A stretch of 64,000 nt of DNA from Anaerostipes sp. 992a (GCF_001940245.1 NZ_MJIG01000004.1:682001-746000), one strand, 5' to 3'. Positions 15,819 through 24,910 are shown, counted from the first letter of the stretch. The notes: generated by a model from the letters alone, not told the origin. A program made the numbers and translations.

Positions 15819-17768
15819 ATGAATGCAGGCTATGTCCGTCTCTCCAGAGACGATGATAAAAGAAATTATGTTTCCATAGAAAACCAAAAACTGATCATCA
15901 ATCAATATGCAGGCGACCATGGTGTTGTCATCGACCGCTGGTATGAGGATGATGGCATTTCCGGCTATATCTTTGACCGACCGGGATTTCAGCAGATGAT
16001 GGCTGATCTGGATAAAAATATTGATACCGTATATGTCAAAGACTTTTCACGCCTTGGCAGGCATAATGCAAAGGTTCTTTTGCTTCTGGATGAATTTCAG
16101 GAGCGTGGAAAGCATCTGATCGTGATTGATGATAATTATGATTCTATGGATTCCAGTGACGATACCATTGGTATTAAGACCTGGTTTAATGAACGATACG
16201 TAAAAGACACCAGTAAAAAGATCAAACGTGCACTTGGAGCCCGACAGAAAGAAGGTACTTTGATTACCAGAGCACCATTTGGTTACCGGCGTAATCCGAA
16301 AGATAAAACCATTCTGGAGATTGTACCGAAAGAAGCAGACTATATTAAAAAGATTTATGACTTGTATCTTTCTGGTTCTGGATATCGCAAGATTGCTACT
16401 TATCTGACGGAACAGAGGGCTCCTACTCCTTCTATGATTCAGCGGGAACGTGAAATCGAAGAAGGTCGTTTGTCCAAAAGAAAAGTTGCTTCCAGATGGT
16501 CGGATGCTATGATAAAAGAGATTTTGGATAATGATTTTTATATCGGTACATTTCGTTTGAAAAAACGTGCAAGGAATACAGTTCATGGCAAAGATAAACG
16601 TGTGCCAAAGGAAGAACAGTGCATTTTTGAAAATCATCATCCAGCCATTATCGACAAAGCTACTTTTTCACTGGTGCAGGAATTAAAGGAAAAGCGAAAC
16701 CGGACAAATTATCGTGGAAGCAGAGGACAATGGTTCGGTTCGGAGATTCCCAATCCATTTGGATGTTGTCTGTTCTGCAAGGATTGTGGCAGCCGTCTCA
16801 CACCGATCAAACGTCAAACATCCAGCAAAGAACGGAAATATTATATCTGTACTACTTACAATACAAAAGGCAGACGGTATTGTTCCAAGGCACATTTGAT
16901 TGAGGAAAATGATCTGATGGAAGATGTTCTGACCTATATTAAAATGTGCCGAAATGCCTTGTGTGAGGTAATTGCCACCTATGATTTAAAGGATTTCGAA
17001 GCAGAAAAAAAATCCATAGAAGAAAAACGACAGGAACTGCATACAGCAATCAACGAACGGAAGAACCATCTGAAAGTGCTTCTTACGCAGAAAGTAAAGG
17101 ATCTTGCAGTCGCTGCCGGGAATGAAGAACTGATCAATGAGACTTACGATTCTATGCAGAAAGATTTATTTGCTCAGATTCACGGTTTGGAAATGCGAGT
17201 AAAGGAACTGGATGAAACAGCTATTGAAACACCGGATGTGAAGGATAAATTGAAAAATCCTCTGGATGTGGTAGATAAGATCATTGCAGGAGAAACGCTT
17301 GACCGGAGAGATATTGATCTTCTGATCGACCGAATTGATGTATACGAAAACGGAATGCCAGAAATCACTTTAAAATATGGATTATCCAATTTGATTAATT
17401 ACAGTCCTGCCGATGAGATGAACCGCAGAGAAAATACGATTATTGCCATCGTTATGAAATTGATTACGGAGGCTGAGCGTAGCTATACCTCTGCAAAATA
17501 CTTGTCAGAGCATATCACTGATCTGGGATTTAAGAAGACAAAGCAGCGTATTCTTCCATATATTGAACTGATGAAAGAAATGGAAATCCTTGAAGACACA
17601 GAAAATTCATTGAAACCATACAAAATCGTAAAAAGCAACGAAGAAATTCTGGCACTTGCCCGTAGATTTCTGCCGGACCTGTCTGCTGAGATTACAGCAA
17701 AGCAGTTATCGGATGATTATTTACATGGTTCTTATGGAAACAGGTGGCATGCCACAGATGATCTTTGA
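15819..17768 (+). CDS. Large serine recombinase (site-specific integrase)
   Basis: 649-residue large serine recombinase. Order: resolvase domain with catalytic Ser in YVRLSRDD (residue about 9), EDDGISGYIFDRPGF and KDFSRLGRH; recombinase domain (about 170-290); zinc ribbon CKDCGSRL ... YYICTTY ... C; a long coiled coil (about 370-450); and a C-terminal tail. AAGAAAGG precedes the ATG. The last seven residues are encoded by host DNA beyond the element end (17747 on). In an excised circle the joint would read AGG TGA, giving a 642-residue protein. It probably catalyses insertion and excision of the 9.3-kb segment in which it sits at the right end. Confidence 0.93.
   Translation: MNAGYVRLSRDDDKRNYVSIENQKLIINQYAGDHGVVIDRWYEDDGISGYIFDRPGFQQMMADLDKNIDTVYVKDFSRLGRHNAKVLLLLDEFQERGKHLIVIDDNYDSMDSSDDTIGIKTWFNERYVKDTSKKIKRALGARQKEGTLITRAPFGYRRNPKDKTILEIVPKEADYIKKIYDLYLSGSGYRKIATYLTEQRAPTPSMIQREREIEEGRLSKRKVASRWSDAMIKEILDNDFYIGTFRLKKRARNTVHGKDKRVPKEEQCIFENHHPAIIDKATFSLVQELKEKRNRTNYRGSRGQWFGSEIPNPFGCCLFCKDCGSRLTPIKRQTSSKERKYYICTTYNTKGRRYCSKAHLIEENDLMEDVLTYIKMCRNALCEVIATYDLKDFEAEKKSIEEKRQELHTAINERKNHLKVLLTQKVKDLAVAAGNEELINETYDSMQKDLFAQIHGLEMRVKELDETAIETPDVKDKLKNPLDVVDKIIAGETLDRRDIDLLIDRIDVYENGMPEITLKYGLSNLINYSPADEMNRRENTIIAIVMKLITEAERSYTSAKYLSEHITDLGFKKTKQRILPYIELMKEMEILEDTENSLKPYKIVKSNEEILALARRFLPDLSAEITAKQLSDDYLHGSYGNRWHATDDL
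17743..17746. other. Right attachment site joint (GGTG) of the serine-recombinase element
   Basis: After this GGTG the sequence resumes the lipoprotein frame (GGC ATG CCA CAG ATG, completing RKG-GMPQM). It equals the core at 8425-8428. Confidence 0.75.
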
Positions 17769-18312
17769 ATATGTTCTTAAGAAAAATGGCATTGATCCAA
17801 AAAAAGATATAAACCTGATCCAAAACATTGACTTTGCAAATACCGCAGGTGCCTTTACCGGCGGAACTGGCGACTTTACGATTGAATTCGAGCCAAATGC
17901 TACCTCTCTTGAAAATCAGAAGGAAGGCTATGTGACTGCTTCCCTTGGTGTGGAAAGTGGTTATGTGCCTTATACCACCTATTGTGCAAAGAAGAGTTAC
18001 CTAAAGAACAATGGCAAAACCATTGAAGGATTCACCAGAGCCATTGCAAAAGGACAGAACTATGTAAATAGCCATACTCCGGAAGAAATCGCAGAGGTGA
18101 TCGCACCTCAATTTAAAGAAACCAGCAAAGCGGATCTTATAAAAATCATCACCCGTTATGCCGAACAGGATACGTTTAAAGAAACACCAATATTTGACGA
18201 AAACGGTTATGAGCTTTTACAGGACATTCTGGAGCAGGCTGGAGAATTAAAAGAAAGAGTTCCTTTCGAAACTCTTGTCGATAACACATATGCAAAAAAA
18301 TCCATAAAATAA
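17747..18312 (+). pseudogene. NMT1/THI5-like ABC substrate-binding lipoprotein, C-terminal piece
   Basis: Last 188 codons of the gene begun at 8005. The sequence from GMPQMIFEYVLKKNGIDPKK through AGAFTGGTGDFTIEFEP and SGYVPYTTYCAKKSYL is the second lobe of NMT1/THI5-like binding proteins, which normally follows VIGGRKG directly. It has no start or ribosome site of its own and is preceded in the same DNA by the recombinase frame. A terminator follows. Intact homologues are about 330 residues, matching the rejoined length. Confidence 0.9.
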
Positions 18313-18321
18313 TGAAGCATC

Positions 18322-18366
18322 GCCTGGTTCTACATGGGTGTAATCATAAGAACCAGGCATTTTTTC
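18322..18366. terminator. Terminator between the lipoprotein gene and the ZIP transporter gene
   Basis: GCCTGGTTCT ... AGAACCAGGC stem followed by ATTTTTTCT; it overlaps the end of the convergent transporter gene. Confidence 0.75.
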
Positions 18367-19145
18367 TATCCCAAAGCCACATCCAGAATCATCATCAGAA
18401 GAAATCCTCCCACAATCCCAAGAGCCTCCACCAGATGGTCCGCATCGGAATGGGCCTCCGGAATCAATTCTACCGTAGCTACATAGATCATGGCCCCTGC
18501 TGCATAGGAAAGCAGCCATGGCATGACTTTTTCCACATTGGAAACCATGAACAACGTAAAAATCCCAAAGATCGGCTCCACCAGTCCGGATAACGCTCCT
18601 AATAGAAAGGATTTCCATACACTACTTCCGTCCTTTCTAAGAGGCAGAGATACTGCTGCCCCCTCCGGTATGTTCTGAATTCCAATTCCAAAGGCAAGGG
18701 CAAATGCTGCCGACATGGCAATCTGATGCCTTCCTGCTCCTGCAAAGCTAAGTCCCACTGCCATTCCCTCCGGGACATTATGCAATACCACAGCCGTGAT
18801 CAATACCGTGGATTGTCTTTTCGACCTATGCCCCTTTTTCATACTGACAGCAGGCAATCGTGTGAGTACACGATCAAAATACAACAGGAACATACCACCC
18901 AGGAAAAATCCAGTGCCCACCGGCATCCAGGAAGGCAGTGCCCCTTCTTTGGCCTGTTCAATGGCCGGTGACAAAAGCGACCAGAAGGATGCAGCAATCA
19001 TAATGCCTGCTGCAAAGGAAAGAAATACCCTTTCCATCCATTCTGTCATTTTTCTCTGAAAAAAGAACACTACAGCAGAACCTAATGTGGTCATAAGAAA
19101 AGGAAACAGTATTCCCGCTAAGACTACTAATGTTATTCTCATCAT
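18366..19145 (-). CDS. ZIP family metal transporter, GufA/ZupT-like
   Basis: 259-residue integral membrane carrier that imports divalent metals such as zinc or iron. Two hallmark metal-site helices are present: LHNVPEGMAVGLSFAGAG and GIQNIPEGAAVSLPL, the HNxPEG/NxPEG pair of the ZIP family. There are about eight hydrophobic segments and a short His/Lys loop (MKKGHRSKRQ). It is convergent with the broken lipoprotein gene and not coupled to the molybdate genes that follow on the same strand. Confidence 0.88.
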   Translation of the reverse strand: MMRITLVVLAGILFPFLMTTLGSAVVFFFQRKMTEWMERVFLSFAAGIMIAASFWSLLSPAIEQAKEGALPSWMPVGTGFFLGGMFLLYFDRVLTRLPAVSMKKGHRSKRQSTVLITAVVLHNVPEGMAVGLSFAGAGRHQIAMSAAFALAFGIGIQNIPEGAAVSLPLRKDGSSVWKSFLLGALSGLVEPIFGIFTLFMVSNVEKVMPWLLSYAAGAMIYVATVELIPEAHSDADHLVEALGIVGGFLLMMILDVALG

Positions 19146-19208
19146 TCACAGCCTTATAAAACTTTCTTATAACCATACTATACAATAGCGCTCTAAAGGT
19201 TCCTTTTG

Positions 19209-20168
19209 TTACATAGATAGATACCAGATCTTTGTTCTGTCAATCCAAAAGCCAATCTCTTCTCCAACCCTTTTTACATCCTTTTGTTCTCTGGAAGTTC
19301 TATACCAAAATCTTCCCTGTTCTGTCATAATAACAAAAATCATCTCATCCTTTTCACAGAAAATCTTTTCTACCCATCCTCTTATCTGGGCTTCCTCTCC
19401 AGGCAATGCTGGTCGGACTGCCTCTGAAGGAATTCCAACATAAGAATCCCTGCTGCCCGGTATGGAAAATAAATTCTCGCATCCCATGATCTTTGCTGCA
19501 GCAACAGTTTTTGGATGTGCAAAAATTTCCTCTCGCTCTCCCACTTCCCGCATGGACCCCTGCTCTAGTATCCCTATCTTATGACAGAAATGATAGATTT
19601 CATCCCGGTCATGAGAAACAAAAATCACCGGCTTTTTTATTTCTTCCAGTATTTCCATAATCTGAAGTTCCAGATTCCACTTCAGATTGCGATCGACGGC
19701 ACTAAAAGGCTCGTCCAGTAAAACCAGCTCTGGTTTTGACGCCATCATCCTGGCCAGCGCACAACGCTGCTTTTGTCCTCCTGACAACATGGATGGATTA
19801 TGTTTTTCCAATCCACTCAGGTAAAATTGTTCTATATATTGTTGGGTCTGCTTTTTATCCTTTAAAACAATGGCAATATTCTCCCAGACCGTTAAATTAG
19901 GAAAAAGGGCATAGTCCTGAAACAAGTATCCGATCTTCCGTTTTTGTGGCCGCAGATTGATTCCTCTTTCAGAATCAAAAAGTGTCCGGCCATTTAGAAG
20001 AATTCGCCCCTTATCTGGAGTCTCAATCCCTGCGATGCACTTTAACGTCATGCTTTTTCCGCATCCACTTTCTCCTAACAATCCAAAGATTGCTCCGGCT
20101 TCCGCCGTAAAGGAGGTCTGCAAATGAAACTCACCGATCGTCTTTTCAATTTCTACCATGACTTCCAT
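19209..20168 (-). CDS. modC: Molybdate ABC transporter ATP-binding protein
   Basis: About 319-residue ABC ATPase: Walker A LLGESGCGKSMTLKCIAG, Q-loop FQDYALFPNL, signature MLSGGQKQRCALARM, Walker B LVLLDEPFSAVD and switch VIFVSHDRDE. The C-terminal 90 or so residues form a small accessory region like the TOBE/MOP part of ModC. Start set at the ATG at 20168, behind AAAGGGGGGAATT; the frame is open 9 codons further and overlaps modB. Last gene of the modABC set, which imports molybdate for the cofactor genes upstream. Confidence 0.87.
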   Translation of the reverse strand: MEVMVEIEKTIGEFHLQTSFTAEAGAIFGLLGESGCGKSMTLKCIAGIETPDKGRILLNGRTLFDSERGINLRPQKRKIGYLFQDYALFPNLTVWENIAIVLKDKKQTQQYIEQFYLSGLEKHNPSMLSGGQKQRCALARMMASKPELVLLDEPFSAVDRNLKWNLELQIMEILEEIKKPVIFVSHDRDEIYHFCHKIGILEQGSMREVGEREEIFAHPKTVAAAKIMGCENLFSIPGSRDSYVGIPSEAVRPALPGEEAQIRGWVEKIFCEKDEMIFVIMTEQGRFWYRTSREQKDVKRVGEEIGFWIDRTKIWYLSM

Positions 20169-20172
20169 TTTG

Positions 20173-20847
20173 CTAATTCCCCCCTTTTCGAACAAGATGT
20201 GCCTGACATTTATTTACTCCATTCATAGCCAGCATGGCTAAGGCAGAAATCAGAATGATCATTCCCACCAATTGATATGCCTGTTCCCGATTTCCTGTCT
20301 GCATAGCTGTATAAATCGCCAATGCTGCTGTTTGTGTCCTGCCGGGAATATTACCTGCGATCATAATAGTTGCTCCAAATTCTCCCATTGCTCTGGCAAA
20401 GCTTAAGATAGAAGCCCCTAAAATTCCTGGAAAACAATTGGGAAATACCACCCTCCAGAATATTTTTGTTTCTGATAATCCCAGTGTTCTTCCTACTGCA
20501 AGCAGATTTCCATCCAGTTGTTCAAATGCACTTCGCGTCGTTCGATACATCAATGGAAATGATACTACCACTGCAGCTACCACTGCTCCTTGCCAGGTGA
20601 AAATCAGTCCCCATCCGTGTGCCATCAGAACCCTGCCTGCCAGAGAATTCTTCCCAAAAAACACAAGCAGAAAGAAACCCGTTACGGTAGGAGGTAATAC
20701 CATAGGAAGGGTAAATATTGCATCCAATATCCCTTTTCCGTATTTCATGTTGGCGGTTTTCCATGCTGCATAAATACCAAGAAAAAAGGTAATGCATGTA
20801 GCTGCCACTGCCGTTTTTAATGATAATAGAATCGGTGTGAAATCCAT
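20173..20847 (-). CDS. modB: Molybdate ABC transporter permease
   Basis: 224-residue inner-membrane permease with about five to six helices. The ABC permease EAA-like loop reads VGRTLGLSETKIFWRVVFPN followed by CFPGILGASILSFARAMGEFG, the standard ModB pattern including RAMGEFGATIMIAGN. Length is typical for ModB (220-230). It overlaps or abuts modC and lies 23 bases after modA. Confidence 0.92.
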   Translation of the reverse strand: MDFTPILLSLKTAVAATCITFFLGIYAAWKTANMKYGKGILDAIFTLPMVLPPTVTGFFLLVFFGKNSLAGRVLMAHGWGLIFTWQGAVVAAVVVSFPLMYRTTRSAFEQLDGNLLAVGRTLGLSETKIFWRVVFPNCFPGILGASILSFARAMGEFGATIMIAGNIPGRTQTAALAIYTAMQTGNREQAYQLVGMIILISALAMLAMNGVNKCQAHLVRKGGN

Positions 20848-20870
20848 ATTTCCCTCCTCGATGTGTAAAG

Positions 20871-21674
20871 CTATTCTGAATAAATGTAAGTAAATTTATA
20901 TTTTTCAAAGGCTTTTTTCGCCTCATCTGTTTTCAGGAAATCTAAAAATTCTTGTGCTTCTTCCTCATGCTCCGTTGCTTTCACTACACCTGCCGGATAA
21001 ATAGCCGGCTCACAGCTGTCTGCCGGGGCTGCACATACAACCTCCACCCGATCTTCAATGGCAGCATCCGTTGCATACACAATTCCACAGTCTACATTCT
21101 TCGTTGCTACCCAGTCTAAGACCTGACGCACATTGGTTCCCAGATTTGCCTTTTCCTTAATCTTTTTCCACAAGCCCATGTTTTTATAAATGGTTTCCGT
21201 ATACTGCCCTACCGGAACATCTGAATTGCCGATTGCTACCATTTCCACTTTATCTGTAGCAACATCTTCAAAGGTCTGAATATCCAGGTCAGATCCTTCT
21301 GGTTTGATCAGGACTACTTCATTCTCCAGTAATCGTATAATACTATCCTCCTCCATAAGTCCCTGTTCCTTTAATGCATTCATCTGCTGGGTAGCTGCAG
21401 AAAGAAACACATCCGCAGGCGCACCTTCTTCAATCTGTGTCTGTAGTGTTCCAGAAGAATCATACGTAAAAGTAAGCCTTACATCTGGATGTTCCTTTTC
21501 GTAGGATTTTCCAAGCTCATTTAAAACATCTGTCATGCTGGCTGCTGCCAGAATATGAATCTCTGTCTTATTTTCTGTCTTCGTATCACTTTCCTTGCTT
21601 CCTCCACAGGCTGTCAATGCAAATCCCATTAGCAGCACACATAATAAAGCAATCAACTTTTTTAATCTCTTCAT
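20871..21674 (-). CDS. modA: Molybdate-binding lipoprotein
   Basis: 267-residue extracytoplasmic binding protein. Signal peptide with lipobox LTACGGS (Cys about 23). The mature start IHILAAASMTDVLNELGKSY, FTYDSSGTLQTQIEEGAPAD and VFLSAATQQMNAL are the ModA anion-site strips; the later YATDAAI segment is also typical. It delivers molybdate (or tungstate) to ModBC. First gene of modABC, 36 bases after the MobB-MOSC gene. Confidence 0.93.
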   Translation of the reverse strand: MKRLKKLIALLCVLLMGFALTACGGSKESDTKTENKTEIHILAAASMTDVLNELGKSYEKEHPDVRLTFTYDSSGTLQTQIEEGAPADVFLSAATQQMNALKEQGLMEEDSIIRLLENEVVLIKPEGSDLDIQTFEDVATDKVEMVAIGNSDVPVGQYTETIYKNMGLWKKIKEKANLGTNVRQVLDWVATKNVDCGIVYATDAAIEDRVEVVCAAPADSCEPAIYPAGVVKATEHEEEAQEFLDFLKTDEAKKAFEKYKFTYIYSE

Positions 21675-21709
21675 TCCATATTCTCCTTTGTTACATGAGT
21701 TTTCATCTT

Positions 21710-22570
21710 CTACAACAAGATAAATTCATCTCCTGTTTTTATTCTGCCGCCATGCAAAACTTTGCAAAATACGCCTTCCCGGGGCATAATACAATCTCCC
21801 ATTTTCTGAAAAATCTGGCATCCATGATGGCATTCTTTCCCAATCTGAGTCAACTCCAGGATAACATCGCCACATTGAAATCTGGTTCCCACCGGCACGT
21901 TCTTAAAATCATAGCCGGATATGACCAGATTTTCTCCAAACGCACCAAACTCCACTTCGGCCCCTCTAGCTCTGAATTCTTCGATTTTCTCATAGGATAA
22001 CAGGCTTACCTGACGGTGCCATTTTCCCGCATGTGCATCCTTCTCCAATCCAAAATCTTCTATAACCTTTACCTGATCAATGGGATACTTTTGGGTTCCT
22101 TTCTTTTCACTGATGCAGATTGCTTTTACGATCCCCATAGATGGTTCTCCTTTCATTCCTCTTTCAATCCTATCTGCGATTTCTTTTTCTGATTTTAATT
22201 CTTCCTGTGGATAGTTACAAACATATTTGGGATAGCCGCTATGTTTCATTCCCTCTAAGAGTATGATATCCGCTTCCGGAAATGCCTGAAACAGCATCTT
22301 CTCATTGACATCTTCCCATTCCTTAGTAATTAAGATCCGATTCTTTGAAAAAACCGCCGTTCCATAAGCACCGGCTTTTTGATGCCTCCAGCTATCGGTA
22401 CCAGGTACATCGCTTTCAAAGTCATGTCCATCATGCTTGACCACTGCTACCCGATATCCCCGTCTCTTAAGCTCTGGAAGGAGTCTGGTAATCATCGTCG
22501 TCTTTCCGCTGTTCTTATAGCCGGAAATGGCAAATACATATGGCTGTTTTCTTAAATTATATGGATCCAT
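21710..22570 (-). CDS. MobB-MOSC fusion protein (molybdenum cofactor)
   Basis: 286 residues with two domains. Residues 1 to about 160 are a MobB-type P-loop GTPase (FAISGYKNSGKTTMITRLLP, VVKHDGHDFESDVPGTDSWR, IILLEGMKHS), which assists dinucleotide attachment to molybdopterin. Residues about 150-286 are a MOSC domain (GIVKAICISEKKGTQKYPID, GAFGENLVISGYDF, GDVILELTQIGKECH with the conserved Cys), a family that handles sulfur or cofactor sulfuration. Overlaps moeA by about 19 bases, so coupled translation is likely. The joined arrangement in one chain is the notable point. Confidence 0.87.
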   Translation of the reverse strand: MDPYNLRKQPYVFAISGYKNSGKTTMITRLLPELKRRGYRVAVVKHDGHDFESDVPGTDSWRHQKAGAYGTAVFSKNRILITKEWEDVNEKMLFQAFPEADIILLEGMKHSGYPKYVCNYPQEELKSEKEIADRIERGMKGEPSMGIVKAICISEKKGTQKYPIDQVKVIEDFGLEKDAHAGKWHRQVSLLSYEKIEEFRARGAEVEFGAFGENLVISGYDFKNVPVGTRFQCGDVILELTQIGKECHHGCQIFQKMGDCIMPREGVFCKVLHGGRIKTGDEFILL

Positions 22571-23751
22571 ACCTTTTCCTCCTTTTTGGCGCCTTCCATA
22601 TTCTCTGGTATCTCAATGAGACAATTACTAGAAAGGAGGGAAGACAACACGCCAGAAGCCTGATTGCCAAGAACTGCCCATACTTTTCCCTCTTCCTCCC
22701 AGCCTCGTAAAAACCTTCGGACACCCCTTCGTTTTCCATAATGATTCTGTAGAACCGCTTCTTTTCTCTGCAATTCCCAGGTAGAATCTCCAGTCAGCTT
22801 CTCAAGTACACTTCTCACCAAAAGCTCATAATTGGCAGCTGCACCATAAGGATTTCCCGACAGGCTAATGATCAATGTATGATCACATACCATAGCCAGC
22901 GTAGGGGCTCCAGGTTTTATATCAACCTGCCAGAATAACTTCTCCGCGGACAACAGTTTCATAACCTGATGCATGATATCTTTTTCTCCTACAGATACTC
23001 CACCTGTAGTAATAATAAGGTCTGCCTGAGGTATGGCTGTTTTGATACGGGCTGCCATTTCCTCCGGTCGATCCATGCAGTGCTCATACAATACCGGTGG
23101 ATGATTCTTCTCCTTTAAACGACCACAAATATAGTGAAGGTTGGAATCATAAATTTTCCCCGGCTGCAAATCCATCCCTGGCTGCATTACCTCATCTCCA
23201 GTGGAAATCACCGCAACTCTTGGCTTTCGATACACCCAAACCTGGTCAATACCCATGCTTGCCAGAACGGCCACTGCTGCTCCATCCAGCTTTCTGCCTT
23301 TTGAGATCAATCGATCTCCTCTTCGGTAGTCTTCTCCCTGATCACAATAGTTTTCATAGGGCGCTGATTCCTGATATATAGTTACATACTCTCTTCCATA
23401 ATCAGTATCCTCCTGACGGATGACCGTATCAGCTCCTGCTGGTATGGGTGCTCCTGTCATAATTCTGACCGCCTGACCTACTCCTACTTTTCCTTCAAAT
23501 ACTTGCCCGGCATAGATTTTTCCGATTACCTGAAAAACCTTTGGTTCCTTTTGACTGGCACCAGTCGTATCCTGCCCTTTTACCGCATATCCATCCAGAG
23601 GAGATCTCGGAAATGGCGGCTGGTCAAATATAGCAACTCCATCCTGAGCTAAAATACGTCCAATGGAGTCCATGATGGGAACACATTCCATTTCTTTTAT
23701 GGGATGTATGTTCTTTCGCAAAATTTCTCTTGCTTCTTCCAATTTTACCAT
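22552..23751 (-). CDS. moeA: Molybdopterin molybdenumtransferase MoeA
   Basis: About 399 residues. It inserts molybdate into adenylylated molybdopterin. Family parts: FPRSPLDGYAVKGQDT, the IMTGAPIPAGADTVIRQEDT strip, VISTGDEVMQPG, and LIITTGGVSVGEKDI with SLSGNPYGAAANYELLV of the MPT-binding fold. The frame is open upstream, but ATG 23751 follows AAAAGGAGTATAGGA and lies 3 bases beyond the preceding stop codon, so it is the start. It sits in the minus-strand molybdenum operon. Confidence 0.92.
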   Translation of the reverse strand: MVKLEEAREILRKNIHPIKEMECVPIMDSIGRILAQDGVAIFDQPPFPRSPLDGYAVKGQDTTGASQKEPKVFQVIGKIYAGQVFEGKVGVGQAVRIMTGAPIPAGADTVIRQEDTDYGREYVTIYQESAPYENYCDQGEDYRRGDRLISKGRKLDGAAVAVLASMGIDQVWVYRKPRVAVISTGDEVMQPGMDLQPGKIYDSNLHYICGRLKEKNHPPVLYEHCMDRPEEMAARIKTAIPQADLIITTGGVSVGEKDIMHQVMKLLSAEKLFWQVDIKPGAPTLAMVCDHTLIISLSGNPYGAAANYELLVRSVLEKLTGDSTWELQRKEAVLQNHYGKRRGVRRFLRGWEEEGKVWAVLGNQASGVLSSLLSSNCLIEIPENMEGAKKEEKVWIHII

Positions 23752-23753
23752 TC

Positions 23754-24782
23754 CTATACTCCTTTTCCAAATCCACAGGTTGGATAATGGCATACATCAC
23801 AGCCCAGACAAAGTCCTCCATGTCCCATTACTGCCAACTCTTCTCGGGTAATCGTGATATCCGCAAGAATTCTTGGAAGCACCAGATCAAAAATAGTCGC
23901 TTTGGCATACATAACACAGCCTGGTAGTCCCAATACAGGCGTTCCATCGGCAAAATATCCAAGCAAAAACATGGCCCCCGGAAGCACCGGTGCACCATAA
24001 GAGATGATCTTAGCTCCACTTTTTCTAATGGCTCCCGGTGTCCGATCATCCGGATCTACGCTCATACCTCCAGTACACAAAATCATCTGGACTCCCTTTG
24101 CCTTTAAATCAAGAATCGCCTCTGTAATCTTTTCCTGATCATCGCCCACAATATGATGTCCTGTGACCTCCACGTCATACTGCTCCATTTTCTGACGGAT
24201 CACTGGCGTAAAGGTATCCTGGATTCGTCCATAGAATACTTCATTTCCAGTTGTTACGATTCCTACTGTCTTTCGGACAAAGGGGTGGATGGTCAGCAGT
24301 GGATTCTCCTTTCCTGCGATTGCCTTTACCTGTTGCATTTTTTCTTTTTCAATGACCAATGGAATGATCCTGGTACCTGCAAGCTTATCTCCCGCCCTTA
24401 CTGCCGTATTGGTATGTCTGGTAGCAATCATCATATGCTCCAGGGAATTAATTCTGCAAAGGCGTTCCACATCAATCTGAAGCAGACCATCTACTGCAGC
24501 ACTGATTTCGATCTTTCCTTCCTTCGGGTTGGAGCGTTTCATGCCAGGCCCTTCACAGGCATCTGCCAGAATAACGGCTGCCTCATCCTCATGGTACATG
24601 GCTGCATCCTTTTCCCATACATATAAATGATCCTTGCCAATGGATAACAGTACCGGAATATCCTCTTCCTTTACAATATGTCCTTTACGGAAGGCTGTAT
24701 CCTTAATCTTATCTTTTATAATGATGGTAATATCATGACAGATCACATGCCCCACCGCATTCTTCGTTTCAATCAGTTTCAT
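23754..24782 (-). CDS. Molybdopterin-binding protein with C-terminal cysteine cluster
   Basis: 342 residues. The C-terminal half has the MoCF/MoeA-type MPT-binding fold (VGIVTTGNEVFYGRIQD, ILCTGGMSVDPDDRTPGAIR, VLGLPGCVMYAKATIFDLVL). The first 150 residues are a separate domain resembling those seen in MoeA-like proteins of clostridia. The last 20 residues hold CLGCDVCHYPTCGFGKG, four cysteines plus a His that could bind metal or an iron-sulfur cluster. Probable role: handling of the cofactor or its insertion into an enzyme (inference). It is the first gene after the putative cofactor riboswitch, so directly under its control. Confidence 0.8.
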   Translation of the reverse strand: MKLIETKNAVGHVICHDITIIIKDKIKDTAFRKGHIVKEEDIPVLLSIGKDHLYVWEKDAAMYHEDEAAVILADACEGPGMKRSNPKEGKIEISAAVDGLLQIDVERLCRINSLEHMMIATRHTNTAVRAGDKLAGTRIIPLVIEKEKMQQVKAIAGKENPLLTIHPFVRKTVGIVTTGNEVFYGRIQDTFTPVIRQKMEQYDVEVTGHHIVGDDQEKITEAILDLKAKGVQMILCTGGMSVDPDDRTPGAIRKSGAKIISYGAPVLPGAMFLLGYFADGTPVLGLPGCVMYAKATIFDLVLPRILADITITREELAVMGHGGLCLGCDVCHYPTCGFGKGV

Positions 24783-24865
24783 CTGCTCCTCCTTCTATCT
24801 CTACCGCGGATAAGTCCGCCTCTAAGTTACTCAATCCTTAAGGAACTTGTTTCATTTTTTGCGTA

Positions 24866-24910
24866 AAAAAATATAATAAAAAAGCCATATTTCCTCTGAA
24901 ATACAGCCTT
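24866..24910 (-). terminator. Riboswitch-linked terminator upstream of the moe/mod genes
   Basis: Minus strand GGCTGTATTT-CAGAGG-AAATATGGCT hairpin (three G-U pairs) followed by TTTTTATTATATTTTTTT. Its 5' arm overlaps AGCCTTTTAAG (plus 24905-24915), which can instead pair with CTTAAGGCT (plus 24945-24953), so terminator and antiterminator forms exclude each other. Confidence 0.65.

Larger units (their letters stand above)
8429..17746. mobile_element. 9,318-bp inserted segment with large serine recombinase
   Basis: The segment separates the two halves of one lipoprotein gene and is bounded by a shared GGTG. Its right-end gene is a large serine recombinase, the normal position in integrative elements of this class. 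The other contents are a UbiB-like kinase, a phasin-like protein, a phospholipase D, a glycosyltransferase, a DUF6472 protein, an LD-carboxypeptidase, a small membrane protein, a NUDIX hydrolase and a 60-residue protein next to the recombinase. These look like ordinary chromosomal genes, so either they are cargo or a smaller element captured chromosomal DNA. No conjugation or replication genes are seen, so it would be mobilisable at most by its own excision. Confidence 0.72.

Noticed and set aside
17656-17742. Possible new start of the C-terminal lipoprotein piece
   Set aside because: The open frame upstream of the joint lies wholly in the recombinase 3' end, lacks a ribosome site and gives no signal peptide.
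15819-17768. Recombinase as phage integrase of a prophage
   Set aside because: No capsid, portal, terminase, tail or lysis genes are in the 9.3-kb segment.
18726-19059. Plus-strand frames opposite the ZIP transporter
   Set aside because: Shadow frames on the antisense of a conserved membrane protein.
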